Origin: Phoebastria nigripes
Taxonomy: Eukaryota > Chordata > Aves > Procellariiformes > Diomedeidae
DNA length: 64,000 bases
Assembly (NCBI GenBank): GCA_035582835.1
Contig: JAYKAV010002297.1
Location: 662,233-726,232 of the forward strand
Direction: 5' to 3'
The notes under the pieces are model-generated. The model was not told the DNA's origin. It saw only the letters and a program-made list of their open reading frames with translations, and made no database searches. Made by a program: the position numbers and the translations under genes. Positions 13,306 to 25,556 of the stretch are shown in pieces; position 1 is the stretch's first letter, and every line of letters starts with the position of its first letter.

Positions 13306-13403
13306 TGATGCAATGTCATCTGCCTGAGGGCCTGAAACAAGAGCTCTAAAGAGACTGATGCAATGTGATATGCTTGAGAGCCTGAAATGTGCTCTAAAGA
13401 GTG
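13306..13403. repeat. Imperfect tandem duplication, about 50-bp unit
   Basis: Two diverged copies start with TGATGCAATGT at 13306 and 13356. Both continue through a CCTGA(G) block to CTCTAAAGAG. The second copy carries substitutions and a 3-bp or so deletion. It looks like an old local duplication with no coding content. Confidence 0.75.
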
Positions 13404-15335
13404 TGAACTCCAGTATGCATCTTCATTTCGTATTTATCCCTGAATCCATGGTCCCAATGAAGCTAGTGACAGCCACCCTTGCAAAGAGCAGTGAAAAGGC
13501 AGGAACAGATAACTGTGGTAAGCCCTGCCTATTTACTAAGTCACTGTGCCCTGCCAATTAATGTAGATATTACAGGTTATCCTGCTGCTTTTTCTTCCTC
13601 TCTTACAAAAAGAAAAGGTTCCTCTTTTCCACTGCTACTTTCACTGGTTAAGTAGGACTATGGCAGAAGGCTACTAGGTACGGAGCCACGGAAGGCTTGT
13701 TGGCAATACGTATGGGCTCTGAATTATCTTATTCCAGCCACTGTGTATTGGGAATGTCATTTAATAAGAGGATGTAATATGTGGATGTAATGCAAAGTAA
13801 TGTTGAAAGTTCACAGATGTTGCATAGCTTGGTAAACTATTATTCTTCTGTGTAAAGAGCTCTGGAAGTACACATGGGGACAACGGAAAGAGCTGAATCT
13901 GTCAGGAAACTGTGTTGAACAATTATGCAGTTATGGCTAGAAGCAGAAAAAAGCCAGGACTCTGCAGAAAACTAGAATTAATGAAGCCCATTCTTCCCCT
14001 TGAGCCATAACGTTATCAGCCTGCTTTACTCTCAGCTTATAGAATTGGCTTATCTCCATTTTTTAAACTCACTTATGTGGTATAACTGGAGGCATCATCT
14101 GGCCTTTTGGTATTTTTTACTGTTTTCATCTGTTAAATCATTTAATTATTTTTGTAATTAATAAAGGCTTTTAAGTGTTTTTTTAAAGTGGTTTTTTTTT
14201 CCTCTTTGGGCAAAGCTGTTTTTATTGCTCGGCTGCTAATCAGCTAACAGTAGTTGGTGATCCGACAGTGTATTCTCAAGGGACTAAAAATACGCACATT
14301 TCTGATTTACTAGAAGTAACCATGACATTTAACTGACTGAGGTGTCTATCCCACAGTGAACTTAATATAACCTTTGGTATACTATTGGCTTGCAGAATAA
14401 AGAAAACCTTAACAGGGAATTAAAAGAAAATAGAACTAAAGAAAGAAGTCATGGTAAAGCATCTGGAATACTAATAGGAACAGAAATATATCTGTATGTG
14501 TATGCATTTCTACTTATTTTCACTTGTCCCTTATCAGCCCCCTTTCTGTGGCTACNTTTCTGAAGAAAAGAAGCTGAAAGAAAGAGAAAGATGTTCAGAA
14601 CTGTTTTTTTTAAGTAATGAAGGAAATAAATTGACAAAGAATAAAAGTAGAAAGAAGGGAAACAGCAGCGTGGGCCATAGCCAGATTTGCTGTTGTGGCT
14701 CCAGTTGGGTAAGAGGTTACTATTGAAGCTGCTCATCGCCACCTCCCCCTCGATGTTACTGCCTCTCCAAGATCTGCAGGCGTAACTGAACATGCAGGTT
14801 TGAGTTGTGTTATCTGACTTTAGGGAGTCATTGAATGTGCAACCCTGCCAACAGCTCCAAAGTCAGTACTACTGCAGGGGCAGTAGCATCCATCCAAGGG
14901 TCTACCTGGTGACAGGAACCCCAATAACCCAGCTCAGTTGCCAGGAGAGCACTTCTGACCAGCTAAATTTGTGTCAGTCCAAGAACACCAGATTTTTACT
15001 ACTGTAACTAAGAGCAGAATGTGACACACAAAAACTGCAAACAGAATGGGAGCAAAAGTGCATCAGTTTGGAGGAATAGGAAATGAAGAAGAAAAAGTTA
15101 AGAGAAAAAAACCGAAATGAGGCAGAGTCTGGCTCAGATGTCTAAACCATCTGTACTGTGTATCAGTGGAGCAACAAAGATCTACAGCAATACAAGCTTT
15201 GAGGCCACGTGGAAGACGAAGAGACTGCAAAATGCAGTGGTTTGCTTATAACCGAGGACCTGTTCCAGAGGAGTCTTCGGCAGTGATCTGTGCTGCATGG
15301 GCTGCTAGTGAGTCTCCAGGTGCAACTCAGGTGTA
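13404..15335. other. Intergenic, nothing recognised
   Basis: No gene, repeat tail or RNA gene can be supported. Open frames at 14449-14793 (-) and 14496-14726 (+) overlap each other and contain an N. Confidence 0.5.
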
Positions 15336-15434
15336 GGTTTTTTGGGGGTTTTGTGGTTGGTTTTGGTTTTGGTTTTTTTGTTGTTGGTTTTGGGGTTTTG
15401 GGTTTTGGTGGGGTTTTTTTGTTTTTTTTTTTTT
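15336..15434 (+). repeat. G/T-only low-complexity tract with multiple G-runs
   Basis: About 100 bp are made almost only of T and G on this strand, in TTTTGGGG/TTTTGG-like units ending in a T-run. At least four G-runs of three or more occur within about 75 bp, so the strand could fold as a G-quadruplex. It may be a degenerate simple repeat. Confidence 0.8.
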
Positions 15435-16734
15435 ACTTTTAAAGCTATAAGAAACACCTTACTCCTTTTGCCAGATCAATATTTCCACTCTAAGATGTAG
15501 CTCAATTCTGCAAAGCAATCCTGTCTTTTGTTTGCCTGAGCATGGATCTCACAGCTTTCTTGGTAAACCGTAAAATCGTCATTTCACTCAGCACAGAGCA
15601 GTGTGAATGGAGGTGCTGGGGTGAGACACTGAGAGGTCACTTGAGTAGGAAGTCTTACAGTTGTGATGTTCTCAGAGATACCTGTTTCGGTGGGGAAAAC
15701 AACCGGTGACTGTTCTCTCAACAGCCAGTTGAACTGTGGGAGGGTGCTTAGAACTGAGCCAGTCCTCAGCACAGTAATCCTATAAATCCAAAGAAGTTAA
15801 TGGAATAAAGAGCTTTTTTTTATGACTTGGGAGCCCCCTGTGGCTGCAGATTTGGCAGCAGTGTCTGGCTTCATGTTCCAGAAATCTCACAAAAAGCTTT
15901 ACGGTGGAAAAGTGAGGCGTATTAGATCTCTAAGCTTTTGACATGTATTTCTCATCATAAACCCTAGTATTTTTTGTCCTATTCTACAGGCTTGTGAATT
16001 AGTTTTGGATGTCTTACATAAAGACCCTGCAGCTTAGTTTTCCATATTATTGTGCCCTCAATGCATACTTGCTTTTATCTCCCACAGGCGGTATTGGCAC
16101 CCCATAGGCACTCAAAGCATCTGACATTGTGGGACGGCTTTTACACCAAGAAGGGAGGTATCTTGTGCCAGCCCAATCCCTTTCCACTGGAGTTACTCAT
16201 TATTATTTATTAAGGAATCAGTACTTTTCAAATTGGCTTCCACAGTGATGAGCCTTTCCAGCACAATACAGCTTTGAGCTATCATTTGGACAGGGCTGGT
16301 GACTCAGACAGGAGTGTGTCTTTCCTAATTCTCAGTTTATTCTGTATTTAAAAAAGCACCACAGAAGGGACTGCCACTGTCTCCGAGAAGAGACTTCTGA
16401 GAAGTGACAGAAAGATTTACCCTTTATAGTGAAAATGAACACGATCAAACTACTCACTGTCATTCCATGACTTTCACACACAATTTCAGTAAAAAGCTTG
16501 TTCTCACCCCTATAAAATAAAGGCAACATGAGAAAACTGTAGACTGTGCCCAGCTCCCATGTGGGAATCCTGTGAAGGTAAGCAATTACCAACTCTATTC
16601 TCCTCCCTACTTGTAAAACCCCTTAGTCTGGTACCAAACCCACCCTGTGCTGGGGTGACAGCTCTACTAAGCTACTTACAGTACCGTAGGAATTGACCAG
16701 CCCATACTTTACTGAAAATTAGGCATATAAGAAT
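15435..16734. other. Intergenic, nothing recognised
   Basis: I see no coding exon, mobile-element terminus or structured repeat here. Confidence 0.5.
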
Positions 16735-17965
16735 AGAAAAACATCCCTGCTGGGTCCAGCTGCTGGGACCATCCAGAACAAATGCTTTGTCTCCAGCACT
16801 GGCAATAGGAGGGGCCGTGTAAGGAGAGCACCTGAGCCTGGCCACTTTCTGCAGCACATTCCCTCAGTATCCATAACTGTTGGATTGGGGATGTTAGTGG
16901 GTATGTCCCTTTAGCGTCTGCTGATGGAGCTGAAGACAGTTTGCCTGTGCCTTTTTTGAGCTTGCTGAGAGCATCAGAACCACAATGTCCTAGGGCANCA
17001 AGTTCCAGAAGTTCAGACCTTGCTATGTAGAGCAGTACATCTTTCGTCTCTTTTAAACCCATCTCCTACTAGTTTCATTGAGTGACCCTCCGCTCTCACA
17101 TTGCAAGACTTGGTGAACAGTTCCCCATTCAGCTTATAGTGACTTTGTAAACCTCAGTTACATCCTGCTCCGCCTTCTCCTCTCCACATCAAACAGTCCC
17201 AGTCTTTTTGGTCTTCCCATGCAAGGCAATGGCTCCATCCTTTGAAAATTTCATTGCCATGTCTAATGCCTCTCTGCCCACGTTGAGGTGCATGGGATCA
17301 GATCTGCCTGCACGCAGGGTGCAAGCTGTGGGTTTGCCATGGTCCTTTGTGGTGGCCCCAAGATGCCATCTGTTTTCTTGCCAGGACCCCTTCTGATGGT
17401 GCCCTGATGGTGTTTTGTTGCTTTTCCAGCTGCTGCTTGCACTGAGCCAATGATTTGAGTGATCTGCCAGCGATGGCTGCAGGAGCCCTTTCCTGAGTGC
17501 TCTAACTGCCTGTTTTGAGCTCAATATCGTGTAAGTGTGATTTAGATATACTAACTATACTTTTATCTGCACTGAAGCATATCTGCCACCTTTTTGACCC
17601 CTCACTCAGTTCCCCATCATCAGTGCATCGTTTGACTGCTAATGTCAATAAACTCGGGGATTTTGCTGTCTGCCGCCCTCTCCAGGTCACTGATGAAGAT
17701 GTTGCATGAAACCAGCCTCACACCCAGTTCCTGAGAGACACTGCTGTTGACCCTTCTCCACCCTGAAAAGTGATAGTTTCACCTTTCTTTTTGCTTCTTA
17801 TCCTGTAATCAGATTTCAGACCATGAAAGGACCTTTCCTCTAATTCCATGGAAATTTAATTTCTTCAATAGCTTTTCATGAGGAGTGTTGTCAAAGGCTT
17901 TTTGAAAATCCAAGCGATGTCCACTAGCAATCTTTCCTATAATTCACGAAATCCTCCTTGTCCTT
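16735..17965 (-). mobile_element. Ancient LINE (CR1/L2-like) reverse transcriptase relic
   Basis: Read on the minus strand, the decayed frames line up in order with a CR1/L2-type reverse transcriptase. LDFQKAFDN (about 17886-17912) matches the palm motif usually written LDFxKAFDxV. HEKLLKKLNFHGIRGKVLSW follows directly. Further on, SEGSKRWQICFSADKS (in 17502-17690) matches the region after the catalytic FADD block, and PKRLGLFDVERRRR (near 17170-17215) matches the C-terminal [13 protein letters not shown] segment. Many stops and frameshifts separate these blocks, and the expected SGVPQGS and FADD motifs are scarcely legible. The copy is much older than the plus-strand CR1 copies in this window. 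Exact ends are uncertain. Confidence 0.72.
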
Positions 17966-18540
17966 GTAAATCATCAATATATAGAGCTACCACACAAGAA
18001 CTAAGCACACTTATCATTTGGCTTCAGAATTAGAAGCACCTTTAAGTCGTATGCTTTTATTCCTCAATTGCATTGTGCAAGGAATAGTCCAGGTTCCCCT
18101 CCCATGTGATGTATCTGCTAGCAGAAGGTAAGTGATAGAGCTTAATTCAAGCTGCATTTTGTATATTGGTAGCTCAGAGCATTTTCTAAAATGAAATCGG
18201 AAGAAAGAAATATATTCTTCATTTAAATAAAGATGCTGAACAAATATGTGATTTTTAAAAGCTAATTGTTTAAGGTCTACTCAAAAGAACAGTCTGGGGT
18301 TTCATCCTGATTAAAATGGAAAGTAACAAAGATTGCTAGGTCAAACTAAATAGTTTTGAAATCCAATATTATTTCATTAGATTTTAATATACTTTCACGC
18401 CATCTTAAATAGTTAACTTAATTTTGAAATAAAACATTATTTTAAAATAAAAAAGTGGCACACCTCATTATAAAATATTATATTAAAACAAACTGTTTCA
18501 CATTTTAGGGGGGTTTCTGTATTTGTTGGCTGAAGCTTAC
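17966..18540. other. Intergenic, AT-rich, nothing recognised
   Basis: AT-rich spacer between the LINE relic and the exon-like stretch at 18541-18709. I see no feature in it. Confidence 0.5.
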
Positions 18541-18709
18541 TGGCCAAATTCCGGTGTGAATTTGCAAGTAGTTCCAGTTGATCCAAAATTGCATTATCAG
18601 CAAATGAATATTTTGTATGAAAAATTTCAGCTAACTTTGTATACAAATCTCCATTTGCAATTGTAAACAAAATGATATGTAGTACAGTATCATGTGTTCT
18701 ATTACTTGA
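18541..18709 (-). other. Exon-like open stretch of unknown identity
   Basis: On the minus strand a 169-nt stretch is open in one frame (about 56 codons). It is bounded by an acceptor-like TTTGATATTCAG and a donor-like GCCA|GTAAGC. The peptide contains NGDLYTKLAEIF and ILDQLELLANSHRNLA, which read as ordinary helical protein rather than simple repeat. The surrounding open frame runs 18437-18772. I do not recognise the family and see no partner exon nearby, so it could be a stray pseudo-exon, a relic of a lost gene or chance. Confidence 0.25.
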
Positions 18710-20359
18710 CTGAATATCAAAGTAGAATGTTGTAATTAATGCACAGAGAAGTCTAGTTTGAGGGTAATTCACACTTCTTCCTCTCTAAACTGCATAAAGT
18801 CAGACTTTCAAACTGCTCATCTCACATACTTACTGACATATCGCTCATGTTGTTTCCATACTCTTAAACTGAACTAAACTAGAATCTAACTTGGTAATTT
18901 GTGGTAATTCTCTTTTAGATATCAATCCTCTTAAAAGCAGAATTGTTTCGTGCCATACCTTTTTTCCTGTCCTTACATCTGAAAAGGCCTTGAGTGTCAC
19001 CTCTGAATATGCCTCATATTATATCTATCTTTTGACAATTTTTGCTTATGACCTTTTAGGTGTCCAAGTTCCAAAAGGTTACTGTCAACTTACAGACCAA
19101 AAAGTCAGTCAGAAGGGGGATTTGCACAGGGTGTAAATCTGGTATGAGATCATGATCAACTATGTATGAATCACTCTTTCAAAAGACAAATGCAGGTACT
19201 TAGTGATCTAACCACATGCCTCAGGGAAATTTACATGCCAGTGATGTACTCTTCAGAATTTAATAATGCATATGCATCGTTAATGTGCTACTTAGCAAAC
19301 CTAGGGAATATCATTTATCAGTCAGGCAGAATTTCTCCTAGCTTCATTTTTTTCCTGTTACCTTGCTCTACAATTCAAAATAAATAATCATCTAACTTTT
19401 ACTTCATAAAAATACATTAAAAAAAGATCTTTAGTGTTGGTAGGGGAGCTCTTGTTTATCACACAGAATTTTGGAGATATGTTGAACAGTACAAATATTA
19501 ATGGGCCTGCCTTTCATCAAGAGCAGTAAGACTAGGGAAAGTGGGGACAAAAAGTTAAGGGTGTCAAAATGTAAGTAGGGAAAAAGACAATTTCAGCATG
19601 GCAAAAATGAAAAACATCTATAAGAACCTGCTACTGACTGTACTTACTGGCAGGATTTGAAAATACTACCAACTACAACAGGGATGCCCCCCTGTGTATT
19701 TCTTTACAATACTACGTAAACTTGGAATTTTCCTAAAAAGTGACCTCATATTAGAGCTTTGTCCAATTTTACAAATGACCCAAAGGTTACAAAATCTGCA
19801 ATATTACTGAATTTTTTTGTTTGTTTTAACTTAACAAAAGCTCTGCAAGAAGGGAAATAATGAGCAATCAGGCTAACCACATTCCGTAGTCTCAATATAT
19901 TATGTAGGGGTATAAGAAAGTACAATTTATAAAATCACGTAAAGGATCTCAGGATTGTAACATCTTTCTAGCAGTAATTTATTGTAAAAGTTAGGTTCAA
20001 CATATAGCTAGTAACTATTTTTAAATGATAACAATGTCATCAGAATATAAGCAAACTCACTATATCCTGAATCTGCAGTGTGACTCCCCGTGACTTAAGC
20101 TTTTTGTTTACATATCTGATATACCACCTAGGATATAGTTATAATCTGTTGGTTTAATTTTAATTGTTTTTAAAAACAATTATTTTCTTTTCCCTTTGAA
20201 AGTGAAATAACCATCCTGGGTCCAGTTTATCTAACTTTCAAACATAAAAACCAGTAAGTTGAAGTAATCTGAACTCAGTTATACTTTTAATGTTAGGAAA
20301 ATATACTTCCTCCATCCCTTTGATATTGAAACAAATTAGTCCATCCTATGCAGTAAGCA
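18710..20359. other. Intergenic, AT-rich, nothing recognised
   Basis: I see no supported gene or repeat. The short plus frames at 18891-19387 show no motifs. Confidence 0.5.
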
Positions 20360-20401
20360 ATGACATAAAATATTATAAAAATGACATAAAATATTATAAA
20401 A
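20360..20401. repeat. Tandem repeat, two perfect 21-bp copies
   Basis: The AT-rich unit ATGACATAAAATATTATAAAA occurs twice without mismatch (20360-20380 and 20381-20401). A degraded third start follows. Confidence 0.9.
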
Positions 20402-22827
20402 ACAACATAAAAAATTAGAAAGTCTTGAAGAAATGACATTCTGCAACCTGTTTTTAAAAGATGCTTATTTCCAGGCAATAAAACTAAACTTTAGTAAAAC
20501 CACTTGAAGTACAATTTAAAAACATGTGAGTGACATGTAAGCCTAATCCTATTTCCAGAAGTGAATGGGAAGCCCTTTAAGAAACAGATATATACAGATA
20601 GGAGAAAGCACCATTTGACCCTCCTGTTTGTATTCTTTGATCTTTAAATGTCTTTAGAAGTCTGGCTGTTGAACATTAAAAAAAACCCCAACAACCTTTT
20701 TTCCTGAAAATCCTATCAGGTCCAGATTCAGAAGGTAACTATGTTAATCTTTATTTGCTCTCTGTGTTGTAACAAAGCCATGATTAATATTGTATTAACC
20801 TGTCACAGTTGCATTCAAAGACAATAATGCCTGGTGGTGATGCTAAAACTTTAGCACCTGGAGTTAGGAATTGTTTTTCTAATTAGGTTATTTCTTTGTC
20901 TTACTGCATGAAGCACATGGAGGTATCCAGTGTCCTAACACGCAGAACATCGTATTACTGGAAGGTAAGAGATTAACAGAAAAATCACTATCATGAAAAC
21001 AATACAAAGCATGCTATGTACTCTTGCAATTATTCCTTTTTCTTCAGAGCTTTGGTCATTGCAGCAGACATGCAGAATGCCTATTTAGGTAAACACAACG
21101 TTGCTGGGAAGTGGTTGAAAAATGTATCTAACCTGTTAGCTGAGGCAAAGCGACCCACAGCCATCTAACAGAATAAATCCTTTTGGGTGGGGTTCTGTGT
21201 ACCGACTTTTGTCTTTGATTATGTTTCTTACTGGGACAGCTCTGATTTTGTATTGGTTAAATAAATTGGTCCTTTGTAGTGATGGAGGAGGCCTGAGCAT
21301 TCAGTACACGTTTCTTTCTATAGATCATTTTCTACCTGAGCAAGTGAGAGTTCACTTGGCTCACAGATGTTCATGGAGAAGTAAGGTAAGTGCAATGTAC
21401 TTACGTTATCGATTATGGATGGTGATGATGTGGCTCCCTCTACTGCAGTATCCTAGATGGTGTTGCTGGTCCCTGTCAGGGTTCTCTGGCTTGGCTATGA
21501 GAAAAAAGAAAGTCCTTTTAAACAAAAACAAACCAACCAACCCCAAAGATTACACTAATAAATTTGGCTCACTGAGAAATAGCTTTTTGATTCTCTAGAG
21601 TAACTCACGAAGATATACCTCATTTCAGATAGTAGAGTTGGCAGAAAGACAAAACACTCCACCAAAAGACATTCAGGTGCAGTTGGAGCCTTGTAGCTCC
21701 TTTTAAGGCAGGGAGGTGCCTTAAGGAGGTGGGGTGTTCCTCCAGAAGGGCTCCAGATACAGTCTCATGTCTCTTAAGGTTCCTTTACTCCTGCTTCCAT
21801 TGATTACTCTTCTCCTTTTTCCAGTAGTTTTCTTTTTCTCTCCTATGCCCTGATCCTTGTTATCGCCTTTTGGTTTTTTCTCCCCTTATTGTTTTGGGCT
21901 TATTTTCCCTTTTTGATCTTCTTTTCTCACCACTTCTTTATAAGGCAAAATGCTTGGAAAGGAGTTGTTTTTTCTGACAATAGCATCGACCATTGTCACA
22001 AAATCCTTAAAGTGGAGAAAAATGCACTGGCAGCCCAGAAAGAAACTGGTTTGGCGTCCTGATGCTGCCGTTATTACAGCGCACCAACACCATGAAAACT
22101 AAGCGTTAACCACCTTCTGCCACCCACATAACCACAAGAGGAAGTGTGCTGGGGACCATGGGGCAGATCTGTGTTTCTACATGTGCCCTGTCTCAGTGTG
22201 GTATGACAACAGTGTGACCTGTCATCCCTGTGCTACACAAAGCTGGTCTGCTCTCAATTAATCAAGTAGAAACAAATTACTGAGGACTGGGGATTACAAT
22301 TAGAACTGATGTGGAAAATGGTTGAATGGCAATTTGCACTTATGCTAAGCACACTTATTTGAAATCAAGATGTAAATTTACATCTACTTTGCAGACACCT
22401 GGAATGACTGTGGTGCTTGTGCAGGAGGTCACTACCTGGTCTCTCAGCAGCAGAATAACACTGTGTAAGTGTTATTCCTTTGTATCTTTGCAATATGCAC
22501 AGTGAACACCTGTGATTTGAGCTCATGTCTAACTTTGTAGTGGAATTAATTGGCACTGAAGTTTTCAGATGGTCGCCTCCATCTGCAGCAGATGTGGAAG
22601 GTAACGTCCAGCTGGTAGATGGCTGTGAGTACCTAGCTCTTGTGCCATTTTCAGCCACTCCAGCTAGGTCCATTAAAAGATGTACAGCTACCCCCTTAGA
22701 CTCTCCCTGTCTAATAACGGGTACTTTCTCCTTCTCAGTGGACAGTTCATGAAAATGGACTACCCTTCATACACTACTGGAAAGATGATCACTTTGCGAA
22801 AGACAGCTTTCTGAATTTAGCACCATG
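20402..22827. other. Intergenic, no gene recognised
   Basis: I looked for exons and repeats and support none. A 133-codon plus frame at 21197-21598 begins with a hydrophobic run but has no recognisable homology or splice context. Confidence 0.5.
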
Positions 22828-22851
22828 TGTCTATGCACATGTGCATAGACA
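22828..22851. repeat. Perfect 24-bp palindrome
   Basis: TGTCTATGCACA is followed immediately by its exact reverse complement TGTGCATAGACA, giving a two-fold symmetric site with no spacer. The next bases (GCACATGCAC) are also CA/TG-rich. It could extrude a small cruciform or bind a dimeric factor. No function is shown by the sequence. Confidence 0.95.
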
Positions 22852-24372
22852 TGGGCACATGCACTAAGTGCACTCTAGTGAGGGTGCAGAACTGCCCTGT
22901 TGTGAACCATCAGCTGTACAGTTACAAGTCCCAGGGTTTTTTTCCATGACATTCACAACACATGATACCTTTTGTGAAACCCCAGTTTCCAAATCCCCAG
23001 GATTATATGAGAATTTAAGTTTTTATTTGAAAGGAAGGCAGGTTCTTAGTTTTCATCCTTCCAGAGAAATATTTGAAAATTAGACCACTTGGAGCTTGAA
23101 AAATCACAAGGCAAATTTAAAAGTTCATTACATTTTAAAAACTTGTTATTTTTTAATGCCTGAAGCTGGCAATATAGCATAAGTCCTATCCTGCTGTCAG
23201 CTCGCAGATTTTACTTAAATTAGATACTAAAGGAGTTCAGCAGTCCTCACCAAAAAAATATGGGGCCATCTGTTTCCAAGAGTTTCTTCTAAAATTATGA
23301 ATCCCTGTTGCGAGTGCTGCCCAGCTGTAATTGGCTTAGAGGTAAGTAAGCCACTGCCTGAGGGGAGAGAAAAAGACAGTGAACAGAAACTTTACCCAGA
23401 AAATTAACAAACTATACTTCAGCTATTTATTTTCCAATACAAAAGTGTTTCAAACTAATGAAGTGCATTTTCCATTCACAGAAAAATAAATGTGTTTTAA
23501 AAGTGCACCAATTTGATGAGCTAGTTCAACCATGAAGCAGGATTTTCTTTAAGAGACCCTGTGTTAAGATTTAAGGAAGAATGTGGGAGGAGATAGCAGA
23601 TGCTCCAAGACAAGTGAAAATTTTTTAGGTGTACTTCTATTAGTACAAAAGCTGCACTGTATTATTACTATGAACGCAGGATATTCAAGACACATGGTAA
23701 TAGACAGGTCAAGCAATGATGTGGGAGTCTTCCTGCTGAAGTTACCTTCCTGAAACTATGAAGAAAAGAGAATGTGTCAAACAGAAAACCATTAAATGTG
23801 AAACAAAAAAACAGTAATGAAAAGGTAGCGTGTAAAATGAGACCCTGTCTCCTGGTAACCCTGTGGAAAAGTCAAATTTAGTGATAGAGATTATACGTTA
23901 AATTATGCATGAATGAATGTCACAGCTAGAAGCTTTGACTTCTGAAGTTCAGGCATCACTGACAGCAGACTTGCCGTGCAACTAGTCTAACTTCTCAACT
24001 GCTCAGTGTCAAATTTGTGAAAATGCCAGTGCCTACAGAATGAGCAATATAGATATTTTCTGCCTGGCACAGGCACATGAACTCACATTTCTGATAAAAA
24101 TCACAGTTCATAGGTTATAGAGTCACAAAGGCCAGATACTTATCATTCATGGCTACAGCAGTTCTGTTCAGAGATGGATAATTATCCCACTACAATTTGG
24201 CAAAAACCTCTAAACCCACGCATTTTTTCAGTGTCCCTTTAAAATCAGAACTATTTACTTTATATGTTTTTGACACCTGTGTTACACGTAAAATGAATAT
24301 AGGTGGTGTCCATCATTTTTTAACACCCATCAATGTTCTAACATAAGGGCTGGTTGGACTTGGTTCTGCAGA
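22852..24372. other. Intergenic, nothing recognised
   Basis: AT-rich DNA without supported features. Confidence 0.5.
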
Positions 24373-24408
24373 GCAATGTAGGAAGCCCATAGGCAATGTA
24401 GGAAGCCC
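24373..24408. repeat. Short tandem duplication, 20-bp period
   Basis: The 16-mer GCAATGTAGGAAGCCC is repeated exactly at 24373-24388 and 24393-24408, separated by four bases. Confidence 0.9.
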
Positions 24409-25556
24409 TTGGATAAGGAAGAGTACCACCAGGGTCGTCCAGTATTTGAGGAGGGGGACTAGCTGCAGCCAGCCTGCATGTGCTCTGGATCACACAAAGG
24501 GGGTGACTGAATGTCAGTCTCATGATGAGCACACGAGGGCTGGCTGCACATCCTTTCCATGACTCCATGTAGCAGGCTACCTGCTCTGTCCTGGCAAAAA
24601 GCCTTAGGCACATCTCTTCCGAATTCACCACAGGAAAACAGAGAAGAAAATACTGCAGTGATCCTAAAAATGAAGCTTCACATAACGTTCTTGCTCAGTG
24701 CAGACCACCAGGGTTGCATCAAGTCCCACTGCAATTGTCAGTGCAGGACTGCATGGTTCCATGGCAATACAATTGCCACTGGATCACAACTGAATTGTTG
24801 GCTTTAGCAGGCAATTAAAGGAAGGGGTGGAGAAGGACATCTGTATATAGTAGCCTATTTTAGATATCAATAAATCTTAGGGTTTTTTAAATTAAAATAG
24901 AAACTTGCTTGAGAAAGGAAATAATTTTGAGAGCCTGATCTATGGAAAGAATTAGTGTATTTGGCACTATCTCTAATTTGTGAAGATATACCTTTGTCCT
25001 TACCTGAAATGTGTTTGGTTTTAAATCCCCTGCCTCTCCAAGGTGTGGATGCTAGCTGCACAAATATATCTAATAATTCTGTACTGTACAAATTGCCCCT
25101 ATATCACTCTCTGCCTGACTGGTTCCCCAGCCTGCTTAATTACCATATTGTATCATGAAATCTCATGCCATGCAGATACATTTAATGTATTTTTATTTTC
25201 TTTTAACAACTACAATAGGAGATTACTAAACTGATTACAGGTTATAACTTATCAGCAAATAAACTGTGTACCAAAACAATTATACTACAACTGATTTCAA
25301 TGATAACTATTAGGTACCCACTAGAATTATTTGATTATTATTGATTTGATTATTTGATTATTTGATGCTTTGACAATATTTTGCCCTAAATTTAAAGCAG
25401 TATCAAAAAATAATGAACTGGACTTTATATCCAAATGTGGTGGTATTTGTCTGCAGGGTTTGCTGCTGTTTCTGTTCAGTTATGGTGGTCAAAACTTTGT
25501 AAAAACTAGGAGGGGAATGAGGACAGATTGATAACCGCCTACAGATCAACACCTTA
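24409..25556. other. Intergenic, nothing recognised
   Basis: The only structure seen is a small run of ATTTGATT-like octamers around 25325-25365. Frames are short and overlapping. Confidence 0.5.
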
